Positions 43,323-52,061 of a stretch of 64,000 bases of DNA are shown here, piece after piece. A program made the position numbers and the translations under genes. The notes beneath the pieces are model-generated. The model did not search any database. It had not been told where the DNA came from and saw nothing but the letters and a program-made list of their open reading frames with translations. The stretch is from Vibrio sp. 14G-20 (GTDB lineage: Bacteria; Pseudomonadota; Gammaproteobacteria; Enterobacterales; Vibrionaceae), in NCBI RefSeq assembly GCF_026241515.1, contig NZ_JAPHPW010000013.1, forward strand, positions 62,001 to 126,000, written 5' to 3'. Positions within the stretch are counted from its first letter, which is position 1, and each line of letters opens with the position of its first letter.

Positions 43323-45101
43323 ATGGAACTCAACACGATTATTGTCGGCATTTATTTCCTATTCTTGATTGCGATAGGTTGGATGTTTAGGACATTTACT
43401 AGTACCACCAGTGATTACTTCCGCGGGGGCGGTAATATGCTGTGGTGGATGGTTGGTGCAACCGCCTTTATGACCCAGTTTAGTGCATGGACATTCACCG
43501 GTGCGGCAGGTAAAGCGTATAACGATGGTTTTGCCGTAGCGGTTATCTTTATCGCTAATGCTTTTGGTTACTTCATGAACTTCGCATACTTCGCACCTAA
43601 GTTCCGTCAACTACGTGTAGTGACGGTAATTGAAGCAATCCGTATGCGTTTTGGTGCGACTAACGAACAAGTGTTCACTTGGTCTTCAATGCCAAATAGT
43701 GTGGTTTCTGCAGGTGTATGGTTAAACGCATTAGCAATCATCGCTTCTGGTATCTTCGGCTTCGACATGACAGCGACTATCTGGATTACTGGTCTAGTAG
43801 TATTAGCTATGTCAGTAACGGGCGGTTCATGGGCAGTTATCGCATCTGATTTTATGCAGATGGTTATCATCATGGCAGTTACGGTTACATGTGCTGTTGT
43901 AGCGGTTGTACAAGGTGGTGGCGTTGGCGAAATCGTTAATAACTTCCCTGTAGCAGAAGGCGGTTCATTCCTTTCTGGTAACAACATTAACTACCTAAGC
44001 ATCTTCAGCATCTGGGCATTCTTCATCTTCGTGAAGCAATTCTCAATCACGAACAACATGCTTAACTCTTACCGTTACCTAGCGGCTAAAGACTCAAAGA
44101 ATGCTAAGAAAGCAGCACTGCTTGCATGTGTGCTAATGCTTTGTGGTGTATTCATTTGGTTCATGCCTTCTTGGTACATCGCTGGTCAAGGTGTCGACCT
44201 AGCAGCTGCTTACCCAGAAGCTGGTAAGAAAGCAGGTGACTTTGCATACCTATACTTCGTACAAGAGTACATGCCAGCAGGTATGGTAGGCCTTCTAGTT
44301 GCGGCGATGTTTGCAGCGACAATGTCTTCTATGGACTCAGGTCTAAACCGTAACTCAGGTATCTTTGTTAAGAACTTCTACGAAACTATTGTTCGTAAAG
44401 GCAACGCAAGTGAGAAAGAGCTAGTAACGGTTTCTAAGATTACTTCTGCAGTCTTCGGTATCGCTATCATCCTTATCGCTCAGTTCATTAACTCGCTTAA
44501 AGGTTTGAGCCTATTCGATACAATGATGTACGTTGGTGCTCTAATCGGCTTCCCAATGACTATCCCTGCATTCTTAGGCTTCTTCATCAAGAAGACTCCA
44601 GACTGGGCAGGTTGGGGTACGCTAGTAGTGGGTGGCTTTGTATCTTACTACGTAGGTTTCGTTGTAAACGCTGAAATGGTGTCATCTGTATTCGGTCTTG
44701 AAGAGTTAACGAGCCGTGAATGGTCTGATGTTAAAGTTGCGATTGGTCTAATTGGTCACATTACACTAACAGGTGGCTTCTTCATCCTATCGACATTGTT
44801 CTACAAACCACTGTCTGAGAAGCGTCAAGCAGACGTTGATAAGTTCTTCGGTAACCTATCTACTCCGTTAGTCGCTGAGTCTGCAGAACAGAAAGTACTG
44901 GATAACAAGCAGCGTGAAATGCTTGGTAAACTGATTGCAGTAGCAGGTGTGGGTATTATGCTAATGGCTCTACTAACTAACCCAATGTGGGGACGTCTAG
45001 TCTTCATCTTATGTGGTGTGATTGTTGGTGGTGTTGGTGTGCTACTTGTTAAAGCGGTCGATGACGGCGGCAAGCAAGCGAAAACGGTAACCGAAAGCTA
45101 A
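43323..45101 (+). CDS. Sodium:solute symporter (SSS family), second oligoalginate/uronate transporter
   Basis: 592 residues, homologous end to end with the symporter at 23245-25011, sharing SDYFRGGG(K/N)MLWWMVGATAFMTQF at the start and the sodium-site helix ATMSSMDSGLNRNSG. The N-terminal half is the most conserved; loops around residues 205-215 (AEGGSFLSGN) and the C-terminal 60 residues differ, perhaps reflecting different oligomer preference. ATG 43323 follows AAAGGATACACG. The two genes keep the same short distance to the same operator (60 and 62 bp), so the promoter was duplicated with the gene. A strong terminator follows, and the PL15 lyase has its own promoter. Toa-type name is likely but the letter is uncertain. 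Confidence 0.9.
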   Translation: MELNTIIVGIYFLFLIAIGWMFRTFTSTTSDYFRGGGNMLWWMVGATAFMTQFSAWTFTGAAGKAYNDGFAVAVIFIANAFGYFMNFAYFAPKFRQLRVVTVIEAIRMRFGATNEQVFTWSSMPNSVVSAGVWLNALAIIASGIFGFDMTATIWITGLVVLAMSVTGGSWAVIASDFMQMVIIMAVTVTCAVVAVVQGGGVGEIVNNFPVAEGGSFLSGNNINYLSIFSIWAFFIFVKQFSITNNMLNSYRYLAAKDSKNAKKAALLACVLMLCGVFIWFMPSWYIAGQGVDLAAAYPEAGKKAGDFAYLYFVQEYMPAGMVGLLVAAMFAATMSSMDSGLNRNSGIFVKNFYETIVRKGNASEKELVTVSKITSAVFGIAIILIAQFINSLKGLSLFDTMMYVGALIGFPMTIPAFLGFFIKKTPDWAGWGTLVVGGFVSYYVGFVVNAEMVSSVFGLEELTSREWSDVKVAIGLIGHITLTGGFFILSTLFYKPLSEKRQADVDKFFGNLSTPLVAESAEQKVLDNKQREMLGKLIAVAGVGIMLMALLTNPMWGRLVFILCGVIVGGVGVLLVKAVDDGGKQAKTVTES

Positions 45102-45124
45102 TACATAGAAAACGTTTATAATAG

Positions 45125-45157
45125 AATGCGACGACTCGAAAGGGCGTCGCATTTTTT
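45125..45157 (+). terminator. Terminator of the second symporter
   Basis: An 8-bp stem ATGCGACG / CGTCGCAT, 11-nt loop, then TTTTTT. Confidence 0.85.
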
Positions 45158-45193
45158 GTTCTGCGAAACGGAAAAACCGTCAGGTGAAAGATA

Positions 45194-45209
45194 TCTGACC
45201 TAAATCACG
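45194..45209. promoter_or_regulatory. Candidate CRP site upstream of the PL15 lyase
   Basis: TCTGACCTAAATCACG matches 12 of 16 CRP consensus positions, 43 bp upstream of the GntR operator. Confidence 0.4.
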
Positions 45210-45251
45210 AAAACTGTACAAAGTGGTTCAATCGAGTCGAAATGTATTCAA

Positions 45252-45262
45252 TTGTCCTACAA
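45252..45262. promoter_or_regulatory. Candidate GntR/FCD operator of the PL15 lyase, TTGTCCTACAA
   Basis: One mismatch from TTGTAnTACAA, 58 bp upstream of the PL15 start. Confidence 0.6.
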
Positions 45263-45319
45263 TAAGACGTATATTATTGCTAATTCCTTTCAATCAACTT
45301 GAAAAATAAGTGAGTTAGA

Positions 45320-47398
45320 ATGAGCGACCAAAAATCTCTTGATGCAATCAGGAAGATGAAGCTGGAGAATGATACTTCAGCAGGTAATCTTGTAGACCTA
45401 CTCCCTATCGAAGTACAGAAACGTGACTTCGATCTATCATTCCTAGACAACTTGAGCGAAGCGCGTCCACGTCTTCTTGTTCAAGCTGATCAGTTAGAAG
45501 AATTCAAAGCGAAAGTGAAAGCTGATGAAGCTCACTGCATGTTTGATGATTTCTACAACAACTCTACCGTTAAGTTCCTTGAGACTGCTCCTTTTGAGGA
45601 GCCTCAAGCGTACCCAGCTGAGACGGTAGGTAAAGCTTCTTTGTGGCGTCCTTACTGGCGTCAAATGTACGTTGATTGCCAAATGGCACTGAACGCGACA
45701 CGTAACCTAGCAATTGCTGGTGTTGTGAAAGAAGACGAAGCGCTAATTGCTAAAGCAAAAGCTTGGACTCTAAAGCTGTCTACCTACGATCCAGAAGGCG
45801 TGACTTCTCGTGGCTATAACGATGAAGCGGCTTTCCGTGTCATTGCAGCGATGGCTTGGGGTTACGACTGGTTACACGGCTATTTCACCGATGAAGAGCG
45901 TCAGCAAGTTCAAGATGCTTTGATTGAGCGTCTAGACGAAATCATGCACCACCTAAAAGTGACGGTTGATCTATTGAACAACCCGCTAAACAGCCACGGT
46001 GTTCGTTCGATCTCTTCTGCTATTATTCCAACGTGTATCGCGCTTTACCACGATCACCCGAAAGCAGGTGAGTACATCGCATACGCGCTAGAATACTACG
46101 CAGTACACTACCCACCATGGGGCGGTGTAGACGGCGGTTGGGCTGAAGGTCCAGACTACTGGAACACACAAACTGCATTCCTAGGCGAAGCATTCGATCT
46201 ATTGAAAGCATACTGTGGCGTAGACATGTTCAACAAGACATTCTACGAAAACACCGGTGACTTCCCGCTTTACTGTATGCCTGTTCACTCTAAGCGCGCA
46301 AGCTTCTGTGATCAGTCTTCAATCGGTGATTTTCCTGGTCTAAAACTGGCTTACAACATCAAGCACTACGCGGGTGTTAACCAGAAGCCTGAGTACGTTT
46401 GGTACTACAACCAACTGAAAGGCCGTGATACTGAAGCACACACCAAATTCTACAACTTCGGTTGGTGGGACTTCGGTTACGACGATCTTCGTTTCAACTT
46501 CCTTTGGGATGCACCTGAAGAGAAAGCACCATCGAATGATCCACTGTTGAAAGTATTCCCAATCACGGGTTGGGCTGCATTCCACAACAAGATGACTGAG
46601 CGTGATAACCATATTCACATGGTATTCAAGTGTTCTCCGTTTGGCTCAATCAGCCACTCTCACGGTGACCAAAACGCATTTACGCTTCACGCATTTGGTG
46701 AAACGCTAGCGTCAGTAACAGGTTACTACGGTGGTTTCGGTGTAGACATGCACACTAAATGGCGTCGTCAAACGTTCTCTAAAAACCTTCCACTATTTGG
46801 CGGTAAAGGTCAGTACGGCGAGAACAAGAACACAGGCTACGAAAACCACCAAGATCGCTTCTGTATCGAAGCGGGTGGCACTATCTCTGACTTCGACACT
46901 GAATCTGATGTGAAGATGGTTGAAGGTGATGCAACGGCATCTTACAAGTACTTCGTTCCTGAAATCGAATCTTACAAGCGTAAGGTCTGGTTTGTTCAAG
47001 GTAAAGTATTCGTAATGCAAGACAAGGCAACGCTTTCTGAAGAGAAAGACATGACTTGGCTAATGCATACAACTTTCGCAAACGAAGTGGCAGACAAGTC
47101 TTTCACTATCCGTGGCGAGGTTGCGCACCTAGACGTAAACTTCATCAACGAGTCTGCTGATAACATCACGTCAGTTAAGAACGTTGAAGGTTTCGGTGAA
47201 GTTGACCCATACGAGTTCAAAGATCTTGAAATCCACCGTCACGTTGAAGTGGAATTCAAGCCATTGAAAGAGCACAACATCCTGACGCTTCTCGTTCCTA
47301 ATAAGAATGAAGGCGAGCAAGTTGAAGTGTCTCATAAGCTTGAAGGCAACACGCTGTTGCTAAATGTTGACGGTGAAACGGTTTCAATCGAACTGTAA
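45320..47398 (+). CDS. oalA: PL15 exolytic oligoalginate lyase
   Basis: 692 residues without a signal peptide, so cytoplasmic. Family PL15 folds as a small N-terminal beta domain, an (alpha/alpha) barrel and a heparinase-like C-terminal beta domain, and releases unsaturated monomer from oligoalginate. The putative catalytic pair is H226 in NSHGVRS and Y280 in GWAEGPDYW. Their 54-residue spacing is the same as H311 and Y365 of the characterised Agrobacterium enzyme Atu3025. HSHGDQNAFTLHAFGE in the C-terminal domain is the family's metal/active-site rim. GAGTTAGA precedes the ATG. It is monocistronic between two terminators, with a candidate operator and CRP site. The V. splendidus PL15 lyase is named OalA. 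Confidence 0.93.
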   Translation: MSDQKSLDAIRKMKLENDTSAGNLVDLLPIEVQKRDFDLSFLDNLSEARPRLLVQADQLEEFKAKVKADEAHCMFDDFYNNSTVKFLETAPFEEPQAYPAETVGKASLWRPYWRQMYVDCQMALNATRNLAIAGVVKEDEALIAKAKAWTLKLSTYDPEGVTSRGYNDEAAFRVIAAMAWGYDWLHGYFTDEERQQVQDALIERLDEIMHHLKVTVDLLNNPLNSHGVRSISSAIIPTCIALYHDHPKAGEYIAYALEYYAVHYPPWGGVDGGWAEGPDYWNTQTAFLGEAFDLLKAYCGVDMFNKTFYENTGDFPLYCMPVHSKRASFCDQSSIGDFPGLKLAYNIKHYAGVNQKPEYVWYYNQLKGRDTEAHTKFYNFGWWDFGYDDLRFNFLWDAPEEKAPSNDPLLKVFPITGWAAFHNKMTERDNHIHMVFKCSPFGSISHSHGDQNAFTLHAFGETLASVTGYYGGFGVDMHTKWRRQTFSKNLPLFGGKGQYGENKNTGYENHQDRFCIEAGGTISDFDTESDVKMVEGDATASYKYFVPEIESYKRKVWFVQGKVFVMQDKATLSEEKDMTWLMHTTFANEVADKSFTIRGEVAHLDVNFINESADNITSVKNVEGFGEVDPYEFKDLEIHRHVEVEFKPLKEHNILTLLVPNKNEGEQVEVSHKLEGNTLLLNVDGETVSIEL

Positions 47399-47429
47399 TT
47401 CGCTGAAGTAACATAAGCTAAATATTAGA

Positions 47430-47458
47430 AACTCCGAGTGAAAGCTCGGAGTTTTTTT
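47430..47458 (+). terminator. Terminator of the PL15 lyase gene
   Basis: A 9-bp perfect stem AACTCCGAG / CTCGGAGTT, 6-nt loop, then seven T counting the stem end. Confidence 0.9.
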
Positions 47459-47970
47459 GTTTGGCTAGCTAGAACCCATTAGATTGAAAAAACTTAAATT
47501 GCCCTAAGATAAATAGCTACTCGATGCCGACTCAATGGTTCTAGGGATAAAACTGAAAGCTGATACTGAAAAAGACCGGACATGTACGTAGTCACTATAC
47601 TGAATGAAATATCCAAGAGCTGTAGAGGGGACTCGTACATATCCATCTATTATAAATAGGGTGACACGCCTGTTTGTTAGAAACGGTTATGACTTACTTT
47701 TCCGAGGGCAGTCTAGTCACTGGTTAAGTAAGGGAGTACTAAACTATACATAGGTAAAGGCGTAGCTTATTCTTATTAATCGTATGATATTTAACGTACG
47801 TTATTTCATCAATAGACAGTTTTTTAAGTGGCATATAGTGCCTGTAAGTACAAAGCGTGACCCATATTTTCTCGTAAAGTGAATCCCCGTCACAACTTGC
47901 GTCTAACCATCGAATCAATGCCCTAAAACTATTGCGTAACGAGAAAGACGTAGTTATTATAATGAGCATA
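47459..47970. other. Non-coding region
   Basis: No convincing gene. A minus-strand open frame at 47739-47981 lacks a ribosome site, overlaps the promoter of the next gene and has no recognisable protein character. No repeat or RNA gene is evident. Confidence 0.5.
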
Positions 47971-47981
47971 TAATCATACAA
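47971..47981. promoter_or_regulatory. Half-conserved GntR/FCD operator upstream of the reductase
   Basis: On the minus strand this reads TTGTATGATTA: one half matches the motif, the other is degenerate. It lies 21 bp upstream of the reductase ATG. Confidence 0.35.
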
Positions 47982-48002
47982 TACTATATTTGGAGTTTGA
48001 AC

Positions 48003-48884
48003 ATGACTAAACCTGTAATCGGTTTCATTGGCCTAGGTCTTATGGGCGGCAACATGGTTGAAAACCTGCAAAAGCGCGGCTACCACGTAAACGTAATGGA
48101 TCTAAGCGCTGAAGCTGTTGCTCGCGTTACAGATCGCGGCAATGCGACTGCATTCACTTCTGCTAAAGAACTAGCTGCTGCAAGTGACATCGTTCAGTTT
48201 TGTCTTACAACTTCAGCTGTTGTTGAAAAAATCGTTTATGGCGAAGACGGCGTTCTAGCGGGCATCAAAGAAGGCGCAGTACTAGTAGACTTCGGTACTT
48301 CTATCCCTGCTTCTACTAAGAAAATCGGCGCAGCTCTTGCTGAAAAAGGCGCGGGCATGATCGACGCACCTCTAGGTCGTACTCCTGCACACGCTAAAGA
48401 TGGTCTTCTGAACATCATGGCTGCTGGCGACATGGAAACTTTCAACAAAGTTAAACCTGTTCTTGAAGAGCAAGGCGAAAACGTATTCCACCTAGGTGCT
48501 CTAGGTTCTGGTCACGTAACTAAGCTTGTAAACAACTTCATGGGTATGACGACTGTTGCGACTATGTCTCAAGCTTTCGCTGTTGCTCAACGCGCTGGTG
48601 TTGATGGCCAACAACTGTTTGACATCATGTCTGCAGGTCCATCTAACTCTCCGTTCATGCAATTCTGTAAGTTCTACGCAGTAGACGGCGAAGAGAAGCT
48701 AGGTTTCTCTGTTGCTAACGCTAACAAAGACCTTGGTTATTTCCTTGCTCTTTGTGAAGAGCTAGGTACTGAGTCTCTAATCGCTCAAGGTACTGCAACA
48801 AGCCTACAAGCTGCTGTTGACGCAGGCATGGGTAACAACGATGTACCAGTAATCTTCGACTACTTCGCTAAACTAGAGAAGTAA
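48003..48884 (+). CDS. dehR: NAD(P)-dependent DEH reductase, 3-hydroxyisobutyrate dehydrogenase family
   Basis: ATG 48003 follows GGAGTTTGAAC; 293 residues. The N-terminal Rossmann domain opens with GFIGLGLMGGNM, the beta-hydroxyacid dehydrogenase dinucleotide motif. The substrate loop DAPLGRTPAHAKDGLL and the catalytic K174 with N178 in VTKLVNNFMG are present, followed by the all-helical C-terminal domain. Family members reduce or oxidise 3-hydroxyacids. In V. splendidus alginate loci the member called DehR reduces 4-deoxy-L-erythro-5-hexoseulose uronate (DEH) to KDG, supplying KdgK. The neighbouring PL15 lyase and the otherwise complete DEH-to-pyruvate set support that role. Very strong codon bias suggests high expression. 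Confidence 0.88.
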   Translation: MTKPVIGFIGLGLMGGNMVENLQKRGYHVNVMDLSAEAVARVTDRGNATAFTSAKELAAASDIVQFCLTTSAVVEKIVYGEDGVLAGIKEGAVLVDFGTSIPASTKKIGAALAEKGAGMIDAPLGRTPAHAKDGLLNIMAAGDMETFNKVKPVLEEQGENVFHLGALGSGHVTKLVNNFMGMTTVATMSQAFAVAQRAGVDGQQLFDIMSAGPSNSPFMQFCKFYAVDGEEKLGFSVANANKDLGYFLALCEELGTESLIAQGTATSLQAAVDAGMGNNDVPVIFDYFAKLEK

Positions 48885-48894
48885 TCGACGTACG

Positions 48895-48955
48895 ACCTCG
48901 CTTGGGTATTGCCTGTCTTTTTTAGGCGGCGATACCTCAGCGAGGTTCGTTTTTA
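48895..48955 (+). terminator. Terminator of the reductase gene
   Basis: Outer stem ACCTCGCT / AGCGAGGT with imperfect inner pairing, followed by TTTTT (48950-48955). Confidence 0.7.
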
Positions 48956-48984
48956 TCTGCCATATTCATTCCCTCGTTAAAATC

Positions 48985-49014
48985 TTCTACTTCTACTTCT
49001 ACTTCTACTTCTAC
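48985..49014. repeat. Hexanucleotide microsatellite TTCTAC x5
   Basis: Five exact tandem copies of TTCTAC in non-coding DNA, continuing into a degenerate pyrimidine-rich tract to about 49110. Confidence 0.92.
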
Positions 49015-49236
49015 TTCAATTTCTTCAGCTACCTCTAATCAAAACTCTGTTTAACTCTTTTACTACCTCAATTCCGATTTTTGTTTCTATTTCTATATTT
49101 ATATCTATCTGTAAATTCAAAACCTCCTAGCACCAACTCGCTCACTCATTTTTCCTCGCAAGCTTGAAACTAGCGCGCTTACGCGATTGTGGGTGATGGC
49201 TGAACACTACTCGAATACCGGGTCCAAAAATAAAAC

Positions 49237-49271
49237 AAAAAAAAGCCCACACAGCTGGTGACTGTATGGGC
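49237..49271 (-). terminator. Strong minus-strand terminator with no annotated gene
   Basis: On the minus strand the stem GCCCATACAG / CTGTGTGGGC is followed by eight T and then GTTTTATTTTT. No minus-strand gene ends here, which argues for an unannotated transcript from the right. Confidence 0.8.
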
Positions 49272-49460
49272 ATGTTCGGACGAGCCGTCTGAAAAAACGA
49301 ATGAACAATCTAAGTGAAGTACCGTTTAACGAGATCCCCCGACAGTTTCTACGTTAACCGTGTTCAATGACCTTAAAGCGAGACGCTTCAATTTCCACTT
49401 TGAATTGCACAAAAGCATTCAGAAAGAACTTAAGTTATGATTCAAATACACCTTAACTTA
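49237..49460 (-). ncRNA. Candidate small RNA, about 225 nt, under a GntR-type operator
   Basis: A putative promoter on the minus strand has TTCAAC (49496-49491), an 18-bp spacer and TACAAT (49472-49467); the latter overlaps the perfect operator TTGTAATACAA (49478-49468). Transcription from about 49460 would run to the strong terminator at 49237. Inside are several inverted repeats. Small reading frames exist, one ending FKVEIEASRFKVIEHG, but none has a convincing start. The alternative is a chromosomal interspersed repeat of Vibrio, or a short protein gene. Confidence 0.35.
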
Positions 49461-49467
49461 AGGCTTA

Positions 49468-49478
49468 TTGTATTACAA
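49468..49478. promoter_or_regulatory. Candidate GntR/FCD operator, TTGTATTACAA
   Basis: Perfect match to TTGTAnTACAA, over 400 bp from the chemoreceptor start but overlapping the putative -10 of the candidate minus-strand RNA. Confidence 0.6.
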
Positions 49479-49894
49479 ATAAATTTTAAGGTTGAATGCC
49501 TTTAGTGAATGGGTTGTTAGTGAAAATGTGACTTAAGGCCCACTTTCCTAGTCAGCGAATTGAAATTGGTATAAATAATTCAAGTAGAAGCATTATCGGC
49601 GAAGTTGTAAGGTGAATATCAAAAATTCGATCAATTTTAGTAAGTTGCTAATTCTGTTCTAATCGAGTTAAAAGTCAAAATCCATAAATGATACCTATGT
49701 CACAAGGTGTTTTTAGCCAGTTTTAATATATCAAGATCGCTCACAGAAAGGGCTGTCAATTAAACATACAATACTAATTAAATTAATGGTTATGACGATG
49801 GAACGGCATGAATAAGTTTCGCTTCCCGTATCTTCGAAAATGTAAAAAATGACCATTTCACTCGGATAAAAATAATAGACATAGGTTGATATGG
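49479..49894. other. Upstream region of the chemoreceptor gene
   Basis: A/T-rich, without coding character. A degenerate operator-like half site (TTGTATG on the minus strand) lies at about 49764-49771. Nothing else is recognised. Confidence 0.45.
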
Positions 49895-51823
49895 ATGATG
49901 AGTTTTACGAATTCAAAATTGTCTCTAGGGTTTAAAGGAAAATTGATTTTAATGGTGGCGATCGTCAGTTCTAGTGCGTTGGCATTTACGAACTGGTTTA
50001 CGCTTGACTTGGCAACAGACCAGGTAAACCAAACGATTTATAACGAGATTGACCACTCGCTGACGATAGAAATTAATCAAATAGAAAGTACCGTTCAGCG
50101 CACTATCGATACCGTAAATTCAGTCGCTCAAGAGTTCATGAAGTCACCATACCAGGTACCTAATGAAGCGCTTATGCATTACGCCGCCAAGCTTGGTGGC
50201 ATTGATAAAATTGTAGTGGGTTTTGACGACGGCCGTTCTTACACTTCTCGTCCTTCCGAGTCTTTCCCTAACGGTGTTGGAATCAAAGAAAAATACAACC
50301 CAACGACTCGCCCTTGGTATCAACAAGCGAAATTGAAGTCAGGTTTATCTTTTAGTGATCTGTTTTTCACTAAGAGTACTCAAGTACCAATGATTGGGGT
50401 GACGTATTCTTATCAAGATCGCGTAATCATGGCGGACATTCGATTTGATGATTTGGAAACTCAACTCCAACAACTAGATAGCATCTATGAAGCCAAAGGT
50501 ATCATTGTTGATGAGAGAGGAATGGTTGTCGCATCCACAATAGAAAACGTGCTTCCACAGAGCAATATATCTTCTGCTGACGCGTTAATGAAACTCAACA
50601 AGGCCATCGAACGACCAGATCAATTTATTGAAGGTGTGATTGATGGTAATCAGCGAATCTTGATGGCTAAGAAGGTCGATATTGGCAGCCAGAAAGAGTG
50701 GTACATGATTTCAAGTATTGACCCTGAACTCGCGCTCAATCAGTTGAATGGTGTGATGTCAGATGCTCGAATGTTGATTATTGCCTGTGTCTTGGGCTCG
50801 GTCATATTGATGATTCTACTCCTGAATCGTTTCTACCGCCCAATCGTGTCACTGCGTAAAATTGTTCACGACCTTTCTCAAGGTAATGGAGACCTGACTC
50901 AAAGGCTTGCCGAGAAAGGTAATGACGACCTAGGACACATCGCCAAAGACATCAACTTGTTCATCATTGGCTTGCAAGAAATGGTTAAAGACGTGAAATT
51001 CAAGAACTCAGATTTGGATACCAAAGTCTTAAGTATTCGAGAAGGTTGTAAAGAAACCAGCGATGTATTGAAAGTTCACACAGACGAAACCGTTCAAGTT
51101 GTCTCTGCGATTAATGGGCTGTCAGAAGCGTCAAACGAAGTAGAGAAGAGTTCTCAGTCCGCGGCAGAAGCAGCAAGAGAAGCAGCTGTTTTCAGTGATG
51201 AGACGAAACAAATTAACACAGTGACCGAAACCTATATCAGTGACCTTGAGAAACAAGTCTGCACCACCTCTGATGATATTCGCTCTATGGCCAACGAAAC
51301 ACAGAGCATTCAGTCGATAGTGTCTGTGATTGGCGGTATTGCTGAACAAACCAACTTGCTTGCGTTGAATGCATCCATAGAGGCGGCGAGAGCGGGCGAG
51401 CATGGTCGAGGTTTTGCCGTGGTGGCTGACGAAGTCCGTGCGCTAGCAAACCGAACTCAAATCAGTACCTCTGAAATAGAAGAGGCGCTATCTGGGTTGC
51501 AATCTAAATCGGATGGATTGGTGAAATCGATTGAGTTAACGAAGAGCAATTGCGAGATGACTCGTGCTCAAGTAGTTCAAGCGGTAAACATGCTAGCGAA
51601 GCTAACGGAGCAGATGGAAACCGTGAGTCGTTTCAATAACGATATCTCTGGTTCTTCGGTCGAGCAGAATGCACTGATTCAAAGTATCGCTAAGAACATG
51701 CATAAGATTGAAAGCTTCGTTGAAGAGCTCAATAAGCTAAGCCAAGATCAACTGACAGAATCCGCTGAAATCAAAACACTGAATGGCAGCGTCAGTGAAC
51801 TGATGAGCAGTTTTAAAGTTTAA
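49895..51823 (+). CDS. Methyl-accepting chemotaxis protein with periplasmic Cache domain
   Basis: ATG 49895 (or the next codon) is preferred to an in-frame TTG at 49886; about 642 residues. TM1 spans about residues 15-37 and TM2 about 292-313, framing a 250-residue periplasmic dCache-type sensor with the typical [14 protein letters not shown] segment. A HAMP domain follows ([20 protein letters not shown]), then a coiled-coil signalling domain whose tip contains [20 protein letters not shown] and [10 protein letters not shown]. There is no C-terminal CheR-docking pentapeptide. Position between the DEH reductase and three alginate lyases suggests a receptor for alginate oligomers or derived acids; the ligand is inference. 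A terminator follows. Confidence 0.9.
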   Translation: MMSFTNSKLSLGFKGKLILMVAIVSSSALAFTNWFTLDLATDQVNQTIYNEIDHSLTIEINQIESTVQRTIDTVNSVAQEFMKSPYQVPNEALMHYAAKLGGIDKIVVGFDDGRSYTSRPSESFPNGVGIKEKYNPTTRPWYQQAKLKSGLSFSDLFFTKSTQVPMIGVTYSYQDRVIMADIRFDDLETQLQQLDSIYEAKGIIVDERGMVVASTIENVLPQSNISSADALMKLNKAIERPDQFIEGVIDGNQRILMAKKVDIGSQKEWYMISSIDPELALNQLNGVMSDARMLIIACVLGSVILMILLLNRFYRPIVSLRKIVHDLSQGNGDLTQRLAEKGNDDLGHIAKDINLFIIGLQEMVKDVKFKNSDLDTKVLSIREGCKETSDVLKVHTDETVQVVSAINGLSEASNEVEKSSQSAAEAAREAAVFSDETKQINTVTETYISDLEKQVCTTSDDIRSMANETQSIQSIVSVIGGIAEQTNLLALNASIEAARAGEHGRGFAVVADEVRALANRTQISTSEIEEALSGLQSKSDGLVKSIELTKSNCEMTRAQVVQAVNMLAKLTEQMETVSRFNNDISGSSVEQNALIQSIAKNMHKIESFVEELNKLSQDQLTESAEIKTLNGSVSELMSSFKV

Positions 51824-51879
51824 GTTTTTTATGAATAATATTTAAAAATCAATGTCTTAACTTTTATTTTCAGTCAAAG

Positions 51880-51915
51880 AGCCACTCAATAACTTTCGAG
51901 TTTAGAGTGGCTTTT
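51880..51915 (+). terminator. Terminator of the chemoreceptor gene
   Basis: An 8-bp stem AGCCACTC / GAGTGGCT with a 17-nt loop, then TTTT. Confidence 0.75.
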
Positions 51916-52008
51916 CTGCGTTGTTTTTGTCTCTAAACCCTACGTAAAAACTGCTCATATAACTTCATCTGTCGCATCTCACATTCTGATAAATAGATAA
52001 TTGACATA

Positions 52009-52019
52009 AAATAGTACAA
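52009..52019. promoter_or_regulatory. Candidate GntR/FCD operator upstream of the double-PL7 lyase
   Basis: Minus strand TTGTACTATTT: left half and centre match, right half degenerate. It lies 42 bp upstream of the lyase start. Confidence 0.45.
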
Positions 52020-52061
52020 ATATACATTGTCACTCTACTCTTATGGATAAGTGAGATAAAT

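Noticed and set aside
47739..47981. 80-codon minus-strand open frame
   Set aside because: It overlaps the promoter and operator region of the reductase and has no ribosome site or recognisable motif.
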